Assembly (NCBI GenBank): GCA_023666265.1
Contig: JAMPCH010000022.1
Span: 1-41,462 of the forward strand
DNA length: 41,462 nucleotides
Direction: 5' to 3'
Origin: Roseburia sp.
GTDB taxonomy: Bacteria; Bacillota; Clostridia; Oscillospirales; Ruminococcaceae
The notes beneath the pieces are model-generated. The model was not told the DNA's origin, searched no databases, and saw only the letters and a list, made by a program, of their open reading frames with translations. Of this stretch, positions 31,873 through 40,073 are shown in pieces. A program made the position numbers and the translations under genes. The number at the start of each line of letters is the position of its first letter. Within the stretch, counting starts at the first letter, position 1.

Positions 31873-32499
31873 ATGTCTGTCTTTGATATTTTTCGCGCCC
31901 TCGACGCGGAGAAAAAGCCGCAGGCGCTCGGCGCGGTCAAATACGTGATCTGTGGTCTCGGTAACCCGGGGACACAGTATGAGAATACCCGCCACAATAC
32001 GGGCTATATGGCGCTCGATACCCTCGCCGAGCGCGTCGGCGCGGACGTTAAAAGGCTAAAGTTTAAGTCTCTGACCGCCGACGCGACGGTCGGGGGGGTA
32101 CGTTGTCTTTTGATAAAGCCGACGACCTTTATGAATTTAAGCGGCGAGGCGGCGGCGGCGGCGCTCGGCTTTTATAAGCTCCCGCCCGAGCGGCTCGTCG
32201 TCCTCTATGACGATATTTCGCTCGACGTCGGGCGGATCCGTATCCGCGAGAAGGGGAGCGACGGCGGTCATAACGGGATCAAGAGTATTATCCTCGAGAC
32301 GAACAGCGATCGCTTTCCCCGCGTTAAGATCGGCGTCGGCGCGAAGCCCCGACCCGACTATGACCTCGCGAGCTGGGTGCTTTCCCCTTTTTTAAAGGAA
32401 CAGGGAGCGGCGCTCGAGGAGGCGCTCGGGAACGCGGCTTCGGCGGCGGAGTTGATCGTACAAGGAAAGACCGCCGAGGCGATGAATAAGTTTAATTGA
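31873..32499 (+). CDS. pth: Peptidyl-tRNA hydrolase
   Basis: This 208-residue enzyme frees tRNA from prematurely released peptidyl-tRNA. It has VICGLGNPGTQYENTRHNTGYMALD (catalytic His), KPTTFMNLSGEA, LYDDISLDVGRIRIREKGSDGGHNGI (active-site Asp and Gly-rich loop) and GVGAKP. An N-terminal extension of about 22 residues (SVFDIFRALDAEKKPQALG) precedes the normal start; the alternative GTG lies at the VKYVICG segment, but GGGGGCGG before the ATG at 31873 supports the long form. It follows mfd as in many Firmicutes. Confidence 0.94.
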   Translation: MSVFDIFRALDAEKKPQALGAVKYVICGLGNPGTQYENTRHNTGYMALDTLAERVGADVKRLKFKSLTADATVGGVRCLLIKPTTFMNLSGEAAAAALGFYKLPPERLVVLYDDISLDVGRIRIREKGSDGGHNGIKSIILETNSDRFPRVKIGVGAKPRPDYDLASWVLSPFLKEQGAALEEALGNAASAAELIVQGKTAEAMNKFN

Positions 32500-32529
32500 G
32501 AGACTTTATGAGAGTTTAGAGAAAAGAAG

Positions 32530-33060
32530 GCGGGGCTTTGCCCCGCAAGCAAGGATGCTTGCAGGCGAACGCCCAAAGCGGCGCACGGCAATACCTCTAG
32601 CCGTAGGGACGCGCCGCAAACAGAGCGTTCGCCCGAACCCAACTGCCAAATGGAAATGGCGAAAACCTTTGTTTTGCGCGGCGTCCGTGCCGCGCCTTGG
32701 GGGTTTTCGCTCCCGACATCCTGTCGGAATTTCCTTTGGAATCCTTTGTACCCATTGTTACCCTTCTTCTGACTTCTACTTTACTGCCTGTCAGGTCGTG
32801 AAATTGCGGAGAACGGCGCTAAATTTACGCAAATGTGAAAAAGCAAAGTCTCCCTTTTCCCATTGCTACTCTCTGCGTTTTCGACCTTGCGGCTGTCAGG
32901 TCGTGAGATTTGCTAAAGCGGCGCTAAATTTACACAAGTGCGAAAAAGCAAAGTCTCCTGTACCCATTGCCACTCTCTGCGTTTTCGACCTTGCGGCTGT
33001 CAGGTCGTGAGGTTTGTTAAAGCGGCGCTAAATTTATGAAATTGCGAGTAAAACGAAATA
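32530..33060 (+). repeat. Gene-free stretch with 104-105 bp tandem repeat
   Basis: GTCAGGTCGTGA begins at 32790, 32895 and 32999, so the unit is 104-105 bp in about 2.5 copies. Each copy carries AAAGCGGCGCTAAATTTA, AAAAAGCAAAGTCTCC and CTCTGCGTTTTCGACC. Before it are a GCGGGGCTTTGCCCCGC hairpin (32530-32546) and assorted short palindromes. There is no credible gene; longest frames are broken or lack a ribosome binding site. Confidence 0.75.
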
Positions 33061-33087
33061 TATCCTAAGCACGAAAGAAGAATTTTT

Positions 33088-34548
33088 ATGGAAAAAAAGA
33101 AAAAGCCAAAAAAGGAAACGACCAAGCCCCTTCGCCCGATCTTCGCGATCGGGAATATCGTCTATACCTCGATCTTTTTCGGGCTGACGGCGGTCGCGCT
33201 CCTCGTCCTCCCGCGCTCGGAGCAGTCTCAGATCGAGAAGCGCGACCTCGCGGAGTTTCCCGAATTTACGTGGGAGGACTTTTTAAACGGGAATTATACC
33301 GCCGGGATCGCGGAGTATTACGACGATACCGTCCCCTATCGCGATTCGCTCAAAAACGCCGCCGTCGTGATCAAGAGCGCCTACGGCGTCCCGCTCGACG
33401 ATACCGAGATCCACGGTCAGCTCGTCGCCGTGACCGAGCCGCCCGTCGTGACCGCCCCGCGCCCGAAGGAGACGACCTCGGCGAGTACGACCTCTTCGGC
33501 GAAGGAGTCCGCGCCCGCGCTCTCGGAGGACGCGCCCGTGACGACGACCGCGCCCCCCGTGACGACGACGACCCCCGCGACCACCTCGGCGCGACAGGTC
33601 AACGAGATCGCCGAGGGAGTCATCACCAACGGACAGGTCGTCACAAAGCTCGCCGACGGTCATTATCGGGGGATCTCGCTCTTTGGCGGAGGCGCGGGGA
33701 CGGTCTACGCCGAGACGCTCAACCGCCTCCACGCCGAGCTGGGCGACGAGGTGACGGTCTATTCGATGGTTGTCCCGACGGCGGGGGAATATTACCTCCC
33801 CGATAAATACGACGCGTATAACGCGAGCCACGCGGCGTTTATCGATAAGATCAACGCCCAGCTCGACCCCGCCGTCGTCCCCGTCGACGCGGTGACCGCC
33901 CTCGCCGCCCATACCGACGAGGAAATTTATACCCGTACCGACCACCACTGGCAGCCGCTCGGCGCGTATTACGCGGTCGAGGCGTTCACGGCAGCGGCGG
34001 GCGTACCCTTCGCCCCGCTCGAGCGCTATGAGAGGGTCGTCGTCGACGGCTATATCGGGACGATGTATACCTATACCGAGAGCGCGCTGATCCTAAACGA
34101 CCCGGAGCAGTTCGTCTATTATAAGCCCTCGAACGACTACACGACCTATTACTATGATACGGCGTATAACTTTGACTACGAGTTCCCGCTTTTCGTCGCC
34201 CAGCCCGTCGAGTCGTCGTACTCGACCTTTATGGGCGGGGACAGGAAGATCGTAAGGATCGAGACGGACGTTAAAAACGGGCGAAAGCTCCTCATCTTTA
34301 AGGACAGCTACGGGAACGCGGAAATCCCCTTCCTTACCTCCTCGTTTGAGGAAATTTACGTATGCGATATGCGCTGGTTCGACCTGAACCCGGCGGAATT
34401 TATCAAGGAGCAGGGGATCACCGACCTTCTCGCGACGATGTGTTCCTTCTCGGCGACGGGACCGAACGCGGAAAGCTTCGCCGCGAAGCTCGACAACCCG
34501 ACGCGGGCGGGAAATACGACCGTCGCGCCCGAGGGGGAGACTTCATGA
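33088..34548 (+). CDS. DHHW-family exported protein (SGNH/AlgX-like), first of two
   Basis: This 486-residue protein has a Lys-rich N-terminus and one membrane helix (about 18-42). A Thr/Pro-rich linker (120-170) leads to a catalytic-looking domain. RTDHHWQPLGAYYA (DHHW at 285-288) and FKDSYGNA (Ser407) match the His and nucleophile Ser of the DHHW/AlgX SGNH-like family, known from alginate and wall-polymer acetylation. The membrane anchor puts it outside the cytoplasm, where it probably transfers or removes an acyl group on a polysaccharide. The stop overlaps the next start (ATGA). The start follows GAAAGAAG. Identity of the acceptor is unknown. Confidence 0.83.
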   Translation: MEKKKKPKKETTKPLRPIFAIGNIVYTSIFFGLTAVALLVLPRSEQSQIEKRDLAEFPEFTWEDFLNGNYTAGIAEYYDDTVPYRDSLKNAAVVIKSAYGVPLDDTEIHGQLVAVTEPPVVTAPRPKETTSASTTSSAKESAPALSEDAPVTTTAPPVTTTTPATTSARQVNEIAEGVITNGQVVTKLADGHYRGISLFGGGAGTVYAETLNRLHAELGDEVTVYSMVVPTAGEYYLPDKYDAYNASHAAFIDKINAQLDPAVVPVDAVTALAAHTDEEIYTRTDHHWQPLGAYYAVEAFTAAAGVPFAPLERYERVVVDGYIGTMYTYTESALILNDPEQFVYYKPSNDYTTYYYDTAYNFDYEFPLFVAQPVESSYSTFMGGDRKIVRIETDVKNGRKLLIFKDSYGNAEIPFLTSSFEEIYVCDMRWFDLNPAEFIKEQGITDLLATMCSFSATGPNAESFAAKLDNPTRAGNTTVAPEGETS

Positions 34549-35834
34549 GAAAATATCGTTTTTCCCTTTTATTTACGGCACTTTTGTTTGCGGCTTGCGG
34601 CTGCTCCTCCGGGGCTTCGGCGAGCGACGCGCCCGTGACCTTTCGTACCGTCCGTACCGAGGGGATCAGCGCGTATACGACCGTCTTCGCCTCGGAAACG
34701 GCGGAGACACAAGCCCCGCCCGTTTCGCCGGTCTCGGCGGTCTCGGCGGTCTCAAAAATCACGCGCCACTACGAGACGACCATTCCCGAGACGCTCGTCG
34801 GCGGCTTCTCCGAAGCGCCGAAAACGACCGAGGTCGAAGGAGGCTCGCGGGGAAGCGCGCCTTCCCAAAAGGAAACGACGACAAAGGCGGCGACGGACGC
34901 GGTCACGGCGAACACGCCCGATCTCGGGTATACGCCCGAATACGCCGAGATCGGCGGGGACGGGATCCTCGTCATTCGCCGCTCGGACGGGCATTATCTC
35001 GGGCTGATGCCCTGTTGGGGGACATACTCGCTCTGTGAGAGCTGGGCGGCGAGCGTGAACGAGCTAAAGCGGTGCTTACCCGACGTAAACGTCTATCATG
35101 CGGTGATCCCGACCTCGAGCGAGTTTTACGTCCCCGACGGCTTCTCCGGCTTTACCGCGAGCCAAAAAAATAAGATCGACCACGTCGCCGAGCGGCTCGA
35201 GGACGTCGCGAACGTCGATATGTATTCCGCCGTCGCCGCCCATACCGCCGAGGCGATCTACGCCCGGACGGATCACCACTGGCTGCCGCTCGGGGCATAC
35301 TACGCGGCGGAGGCGTTCGCCGCCGTCGCGGACGTACCCTTCCCGCCGCTCTCCGACTACGCGGCGGTCGAGGCGGACGGCTACGTCGGCTCGCTCTACG
35401 GCTATTCAAAGGACGCGCATTTAAGGGACGACCCCGAGGTCTTTACCCTCTACCTTCCGCCGAATAAAGCCGCGCTCGCGACCGAGTATTATGACCGCGC
35501 CTTCGCGAACGGCTACGCGAGCGAGCTTTTCCCCGCCCCCGACGGGAGCGCGTATTATTGCTCCTTCCTCGGCTCGGACGATCGGATCGCGCGGATCGCG
35601 ACCGACGTAAATAACGGGCGAAAGCTCGTGATCTTTAAGGAGAGCTATGGGAACGCGCTCGTACCCTTCCTGACCTCCTCGTTCGAGGAGATCTATGTCT
35701 GCGATATCCGCTATTTCGACCTGAACGCCGCCGAGTTTTGTTCCTCCGTCGGCGCGACCGACGTCCTCGCCGCCGTCTGTACCTATACCGCCGCCGGCAC
35801 AAACGGGAATTATCTTAAACGAATTTTGACGTGA
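34545..35834 (+). CDS. DHHW-family lipoprotein, second of two
   Basis: This 429-residue paralogue of the preceding gene is anchored differently: a lipobox LFAAC gives lipidated Cys18. Residues 40-125 are a Ser/Thr/Val-rich linker. The domain keeps RTDHHWLPLGAYYA (DHHW at 243-246) and FKESYGNA (Ser367), plus the same closing block SSFEEIYVCDIRYF. Both candidate catalytic residues are intact, so neither copy looks degenerate. The ATG overlaps the upstream TGA, giving translational coupling. Near residue 105 the coding sequence includes CCTTCCCAAAAG, similar to the intergenic junction motif. Confidence 0.82.
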   Translation: MRKYRFSLLFTALLFAACGCSSGASASDAPVTFRTVRTEGISAYTTVFASETAETQAPPVSPVSAVSAVSKITRHYETTIPETLVGGFSEAPKTTEVEGGSRGSAPSQKETTTKAATDAVTANTPDLGYTPEYAEIGGDGILVIRRSDGHYLGLMPCWGTYSLCESWAASVNELKRCLPDVNVYHAVIPTSSEFYVPDGFSGFTASQKNKIDHVAERLEDVANVDMYSAVAAHTAEAIYARTDHHWLPLGAYYAAEAFAAVADVPFPPLSDYAAVEADGYVGSLYGYSKDAHLRDDPEVFTLYLPPNKAALATEYYDRAFANGYASELFPAPDGSAYYCSFLGSDDRIARIATDVNNGRKLVIFKESYGNALVPFLTSSFEEIYVCDIRYFDLNAAEFCSSVGATDVLAAVCTYTAAGTNGNYLKRILT

Positions 35835-36187
35835 GAGAGATTTATAAGAGAAAAGCACTATCAGCGGGGGCTTTGCCCCCGAACCCCTACTTCCTTTTGT
35901 GCCAAAAGGAAGCGAAAATCAATATTGCTTTATTATGATCTCATCAAATTCGCTAAATTGTAAGATGATCCGATTTTTTGAGTTTAATTTTTTAAAGCGA
36001 AGGGAAGCAGTCATTTTACAGAAAACTTGCCTAAAGATTATTAAAGTTTAGGTCAAGCCTTTTCAAAGGCTTGCAGGGGGTTCGGGGGACAGAGTCCCCC
36101 GCTGTAAATATATTTTTTCTCAAAAAGTCTCATAAAATCTCTCAAAAAGTCTCATAAAAATCTCAAAAAAACAGAAAGGGAAGGCAA
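35835..36187 (+). repeat. Intergenic palindromic repeats before fkbH
   Basis: The left part has GAGAGATTTATAAGAGA and the CGGGGGCTTTGCCCCCG hairpin (35863-35879). The right part has AAGTTTAGGTCAAGCC, CCTTTTCAAAGG, CGGGGGACAGAGTCCCCCG (36082-36100) and tandem CTCATAAAATCTCTCAAAAAG units. The right-hand block recurs inverted at 38231-38375 and direct at 38540-38590. No gene is present. Confidence 0.7.
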
Positions 36188-37990
36188 GTGAAGGATCTTT
36201 TTTCATATCCGTTTGACGCGGGGCTATTACTGAAAAAGCAGAAGAGCCTCAAAAAGCAGCTAAAGGGCGACGGTCGGGAGCGAACGCCCGTAAGGATCGC
36301 GATCCTAAGCGGCTCGACGGCGGACGCGGTACGCGATCAGCTCGAGCTGTTTCTCTTAAACTACGGGCTTGAGCCGTCGTTTTATCTCTCGGAATACGGG
36401 AAATATTGGGAGGACGCGATGTTTCCGCCGGAGACGCTTATCGAATTTTCGCCCGATCTCGTCTACTTTCACACGACGTATCGGAATATCGAATACTTCC
36501 CGACGCTCGCGGAAACGCCCGAGGCGGTCGAGAAGGGGATCGACGGGGAAATTCTCCGCTATAAGGCGATGTGGGAGAGCGTCCGTGACAAGCTCGGCGC
36601 GGCGGTCATACAGAATAACTTTGAGCTTCCGCCGTTTCGCCTCCTCGGGAATATGGACGCGTCCGACCCGCACGGGCGGGTACGGACGGTCGACGAGCTG
36701 AACCGCCGCTTCGCGGAGTACGCCGCGAGCGAAAAGAGCTTTTACCTAAACGACCTTCGGTACATCTCCGCCTGTTACGGGCTGGATCGATGGGCGGACA
36801 GCGCGGCGTGGCTTCTCTATAAATACGCGCTCGCGCTCCCCGCGATACCCTTTCTCGCGGCGAACCTCGCGGCGATCGTCAAGGCGATCTATGGGAAAAA
36901 CAAAAAAGTCCTCGCGCTCGACCTCGACAACACGCTTTGGGGCGGCGTGGTCGGCGACGACGGGGTCGAGGGGCTAAGGCTCGGAAGGGATCTCCCGGCG
37001 GGTCAGGTCTATTCCGAGTTTCAGGAGTACGTTAAGCTCCATAAGGATCTCGGGGTGCTTTTGACCGTCTGTTCCAAAAACGACGCCGCGAACGCGCTCG
37101 CGGGGCTAGCCCACCCGGACAGCCTCCTAAAGCCCGACGATTTCACCGTGATCAAGGCGAACTGGGAGAACAAGGATCGGAATTTAGCCGAGACGGCGGC
37201 GGAGCTGAACCTTCTCACCGAGAGCTTTGTTTTCGCGGACGATAACCCCGCCGAGCGTGAGATCGTCCGCGAACAGCTCCCCGGGACGGCCGTCCCCGAG
37301 CTGACCGCGCCGGAGGAGTATATCCGCGTCCTCGACCGAAACCGCTACTTCGAGACCGTCTCGCTCTCGGCGGACGATCGCGAGCGCGGCGAAATGTACC
37401 GCGCGAACGCGGCGCGGGCGGCGCTCGAAAAAACCTATGCCGACTATGGCGAATATCTCGACGGGCTATCCATGACGGCGGAAATTATGCCCTTCGCCCC
37501 GCCCTATCTCGGGCGGATCGCCCAGCTCACGAATAAGAGCAACCAGTTCAATTTAACCACCCGCCGCTATACCGAGGCGGAGATCACGGCGATCGCGGAC
37601 GATCCGGAAAGGATCGCGCTTTACGGGCGGCTCTCCGACCGCTTCGGCGATAACGGCGTGGTCGCGGTCGTGATCGGGCGGGTCGAGGGCGAAGCGCTCC
37701 ACCTCGACCTTTGGCTGATGAGCTGTCGCGTATTAAAGCGGGAAATGGAGCTCGCTATGCTCGACGAGGTCGTAAGACGGGCGAAGGAGCGGGGGATCGC
37801 GAAAATTTTCGGCTATTACCGCCCGACCGCGAAAAACGGTATGGTGAAGGAGCTTTATGGGGACTTCGGCTTTAAAAAGGTCGCGGAGAGCGAGGAAGAA
37901 ACGGTCTGGAAGCTGGCGGTCAACGATCACTTCCCCAAGACGAAGCATATCACGGTCACGCACGACTGCACTGAAGGAAAGGACGGATAA
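36188..37990 (+). CDS. FkbH-type HAD-IIIC protein with GNAT-like acyltransferase domain
   Basis: This 600-residue protein begins with an SGNH/BryA-like region (about 35-225). The FkbH HAD domain starts at LALDLDNTLWGGVVGDDG (Asp245, Asp247), with VCSKND and FADDNPAEREIV. The C-terminal acyltransferase-like part has the conserved LMSCRVLKRE (Cys513), which in FkbH proteins carries the acyl group before transfer. Characterised members load a glyceryl unit from 1,3-bisphosphoglycerate onto an acyl carrier protein. An ACP gene follows three bases later. The start is GTG behind AGGGAAGG. The substrate here is inferred; it could be another phosphorylated hydroxyacid. Confidence 0.88.
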   Translation: MKDLFSYPFDAGLLLKKQKSLKKQLKGDGRERTPVRIAILSGSTADAVRDQLELFLLNYGLEPSFYLSEYGKYWEDAMFPPETLIEFSPDLVYFHTTYRNIEYFPTLAETPEAVEKGIDGEILRYKAMWESVRDKLGAAVIQNNFELPPFRLLGNMDASDPHGRVRTVDELNRRFAEYAASEKSFYLNDLRYISACYGLDRWADSAAWLLYKYALALPAIPFLAANLAAIVKAIYGKNKKVLALDLDNTLWGGVVGDDGVEGLRLGRDLPAGQVYSEFQEYVKLHKDLGVLLTVCSKNDAANALAGLAHPDSLLKPDDFTVIKANWENKDRNLAETAAELNLLTESFVFADDNPAEREIVREQLPGTAVPELTAPEEYIRVLDRNRYFETVSLSADDRERGEMYRANAARAALEKTYADYGEYLDGLSMTAEIMPFAPPYLGRIAQLTNKSNQFNLTTRRYTEAEITAIADDPERIALYGRLSDRFGDNGVVAVVIGRVEGEALHLDLWLMSCRVLKREMELAMLDEVVRRAKERGIAKIFGYYRPTAKNGMVKELYGDFGFKKVAESEEETVWKLAVNDHFPKTKHITVTHDCTEGKDG

Positions 37991-37993
37991 ACA

Positions 37994-38230
37994 ATGAAAG
38001 AGATCTATGAACGCCTCACGGACGTATTCCGCGAATTTTTTGACGACGACGAGATCGAGATCGACGCGGAGACGACCGCCGACGACATCGACGACTGGGA
38101 CAGCCTCAACCATATCACCCTTATGGCGGCGGTCGAGGACGAATTCGGAATCCGCCTCTCTATGGGCGAGGTCTCGGGTCTCGATAACGTCGGCGCTCTC
38201 GCCGAGATCATTAAACGGAAGATTTTTTAA
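37994..38230 (+). CDS. Acyl carrier protein
   Basis: This 78-residue acidic protein has the phosphopantetheine site WDSLNHI (Ser35) in place of the fatty-acid DSLD motif. The rest (FREFFDDDEIEIDAET, EDEFGIRLSMGEVSGLDNVGALAEII) is a normal four-helix ACP. It lies three bases after the FkbH gene and is its likely partner. DSLNH is typical of dedicated, non-fatty-acid carriers. The ribosome binding site is GAAAGGA. Confidence 0.93.
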   Translation: MKEIYERLTDVFREFFDDDEIEIDAETTADDIDDWDSLNHITLMAAVEDEFGIRLSMGEVSGLDNVGALAEIIKRKIF

Positions 38231-38672
38231 GAGATTTAGTGAGAGAATTTTAAGAGATTTTATGAGAGAATAAAAGAGAAATAAAGAGATTTAAAGAGAA
38301 CGATAATATGTAGCGGGGGACGCTGTCCCCCGAACCCCCTGCAATCCTTTGAAAAGGGTTGACCTAAACTTTAATATTGCTTTTGATAGGTCGCTCAAAA
38401 AGAAAGTATGCTGATTTTCGGCGATTTTGGGTTCAAATCACACAATCAATTGGCAATCAATGTTCTTCCTTTTAAATCGCAAGAGCGCACAAAATTGCCT
38501 TTTTCACAAAACCTGTTGAAAGTTTATAAAAGTTTAGGTCAAGCCTTTTCAAAGGCTTGTGGGGTACGGGGCGAAGCCCCGCTTAAATATTGTCATTCTT
38601 TAAATCTCTTTAAATCTCTTTAATTCTCTTTTATTCTCTCTTAAAAATCTCTCAAAAAATCTTTCAAAAAAA
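38231..38672. repeat. Large imperfect palindrome after acp
   Basis: Left arm: tandem GAGATTT/GAGAATTTTAAGAGATT units, GCGGGGGACGCTGTCCCCCG, CCTTTGAAAAGGG and GACCTAAACTTT. Right arm (38540-38672): AAAGTTTAGGTC, CCTTTTCAAAGG, CGGGGCGAAGCCCCG and CTCTTTAAATCTCTT repeats, ending AAAAATCTCTC. The arms are reverse complements overall and the middle (38390-38535) is AT-rich. No gene is supported here. Confidence 0.72.
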
Positions 38673-39578
38673 CTACAACCAAGAGATACTGTTATCGCCG
38701 ACGGAGAGGACGTAGACGTAAGCGTCCTGAGCGCCCCAGCGGCAAGCCTCGTCGAAATGCTCATCGGTCGTCCCCATGAAGACATCGGCGATCACGTCGG
38801 TAAGGTGACCGGTATCGGCGGCGACGGCGTAGCCGTAGACGAATCGCCCGTCCTTTGAGCAGATATAGAGCTCGGAGCCGAAGGGGATCTCGTTCGGGTC
38901 GACGGCGACCGTCCCGATCTCGAGGGGGCGACCGCTGTACGTCCCCGCGCCCTCCGGGGCGGTATAGGCGGTGACCTTCCCGCTGAGGCGATAGATATAC
39001 TCGGTGGGGACGCCGTTCTTGAGGCGAAAGTCGCCTTCCCTACGGCTATACGGCTCGCTGAGCGCCGTCCCGACGGCGACGACCTCGCTTATCGGGGCGA
39101 ACTCGGTCGTCTCCGTTGGGCTGACCGAGACGAGAACGCCGTTGACGAGCTTCTCGACGACGGTCGTTTCCCGCCGTCCGTTTTCGCCGTCGACCTCGAC
39201 GCGGCTCTCGCCGATCGGGAGGAGCGAGCTTTCGGCGTAGACGGTTTCAAACCCGATCGGCTCGGCGGTCGTCCGCTCGACATATTCGACCCGATCGACG
39301 ACGATCTCCGTCCCCGCCGTGACGCGCTCGTCGAGGGACGGCGAGACGGTATCATAAGTGCCGAGGACGATCCCCTCGCGCGCGAGGATCACCGAGATCG
39401 GCTCGCCCGTCGCGCGGATCGTGTGACATTCGCCGTCCGCGCGGATCTCGGCGGAGGCGCTACTCATCCCCGTTAAGACCATTTCACAAGCGAACGTCCC
39501 GAGAATCGTCAGCGCCGTGAGCCTTAACCTTAAAAGCTTGGCGATGATCTCTTTTTTCGCTTTTATTTTTTTGTGCAG
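38673..39578 (-). CDS. Exported DUF348-G5-3D cell-wall protein (YabE/YocH-like)
   Basis: With a CTG start this is 301 residues: a basic N-terminus and signal helix LTALTILGTFACEMVLTG, cleaved after SSASA. A DUF348 domain (TGEPISVILAREGIVLG) and a G5 domain follow. The C-terminal 3D domain has VAVDPNEIPFG, AADTGHL and ADVFM, whose three Asp residues form the lytic-transglycosylase-like site. It should act on peptidoglycan outside the cell. The first ATG (39482) has no ribosome binding site and would remove the signal peptide. The CTG at 39578 lies seven bases after GGGAGGG and in frame, so I prefer it. A consensus promoter is upstream. Confidence 0.85.
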   Translation of the reverse strand: MHKKIKAKKEIIAKLLRLRLTALTILGTFACEMVLTGMSSASAEIRADGECHTIRATGEPISVILAREGIVLGTYDTVSPSLDERVTAGTEIVVDRVEYVERTTAEPIGFETVYAESSLLPIGESRVEVDGENGRRETTVVEKLVNGVLVSVSPTETTEFAPISEVVAVGTALSEPYSRREGDFRLKNGVPTEYIYRLSGKVTAYTAPEGAGTYSGRPLEIGTVAVDPNEIPFGSELYICSKDGRFVYGYAVAADTGHLTDVIADVFMGTTDEHFDEACRWGAQDAYVYVLSVGDNSISWL

Positions 39579-39656
39579 GGTCGATCCCTCCCGTCTTTGA
39601 TCGATTTGAGCGTTTCTTCTCCTCGGATCGCTCCGAGGCTCTTTTCAACTCCGATT

Positions 39657-39685
39657 ATTATATTCGCCGAAGACGATCCTGTCAA
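39657..39685 (-). promoter_or_regulatory. Exact consensus promoter of the 3D-domain gene
   Basis: On the minus strand TTGACA (complement of 39680-39685), 17 bp, and TATAAT (complement of 39657-39662) lie about 80 bp before the CTG start. The leader has a CCTCGG-AGCGAT-CCGAGG hairpin (complement of 39621-39638). Confidence 0.88.
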
Positions 39686-39780
39686 GTCGGTCGGACGGTT
39701 GAAATTTAGAAGAATTTACCAAAAAACGAGGCGTTTTTTCGGAGAAAACGACAATAACTTGTCTTTTTCCCCGTAACAGA

Positions 39781-39813
39781 AAAAGCGATTATACCGAGCG
39801 TATAATCGCTTTT
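39781..39813. terminator. Perfect palindrome, terminator-like
   Basis: AAAAGCGATTATA and TATAATCGCTTTT pair around CCGAGCG. A smaller AAAAAACG/CGTTTTTT palindrome sits at 39720-39739. They separate the 3D-domain gene promoter from the repeat at 39832. Confidence 0.75.
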
Positions 39814-39831
39814 GGCGTTTTTAACAAAAAG

Positions 39832-40024
39832 TAATACGAATAACCATTAAAAAAGCGGATGACCCGCTTTTTTAATACCTCGCCGCTGGGCGGCAAGGCG
39901 CAGGAGCGCGCTCCTGCGGTTATTCGTATTGTACAACATAACCCGACGCCGGGCGGCGTCTCTTCGGCTACGCCGAAGGGTTTGATTTGCGGATCATATC
40001 CGCAAATCAAACGGTTATTAGTAT
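39832..40024 (-). repeat. Multi-hairpin interspersed repeat, full copy B
   Basis: Outer ends ATACGAATAACC and GGTTATTAGTAT pair. Inside are, on the plus strand, ATTAAAAAAGCGG/CCGCTTTTTTAAT, GCCGCTGGGCGGC, GCAGGAGCGCGCTCCTGC, GACGCCGGGCGGCGTC, CTTCGGCTACGCCGAAG and TTTGATTTGCGGAT/ATCCGCAAATCAAA. It is the complement of copy A (50-184) plus the part missing there. No coding frame. Confidence 0.82.
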
Positions 40025-40025
40025 A

Positions 40026-40073
40026 AAAAAGACGGGTCTTGACGTGAAAAATCAGTCAAGACCCGTCTTTTTA
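40026..40073 (-). terminator. Strong terminator of the small PLGLG protein gene
   Basis: AAAAAGACGGGTCTTGAC pairs perfectly with GTCAAGACCCGTCTTTTT around an 11-base loop. It overlaps the stop codon at 40071. Confidence 0.9.

Noticed and set aside
32790-33030. CRISPR-like array
   Set aside because: The period is 104-105 bp and the whole unit is conserved, with no short repeat plus variable spacer pattern and no cas genes.
38408-38623. 71-codon frame within the palindromic region
   Set aside because: It has no ribosome binding site, runs through inverted repeats and has no recognisable features.
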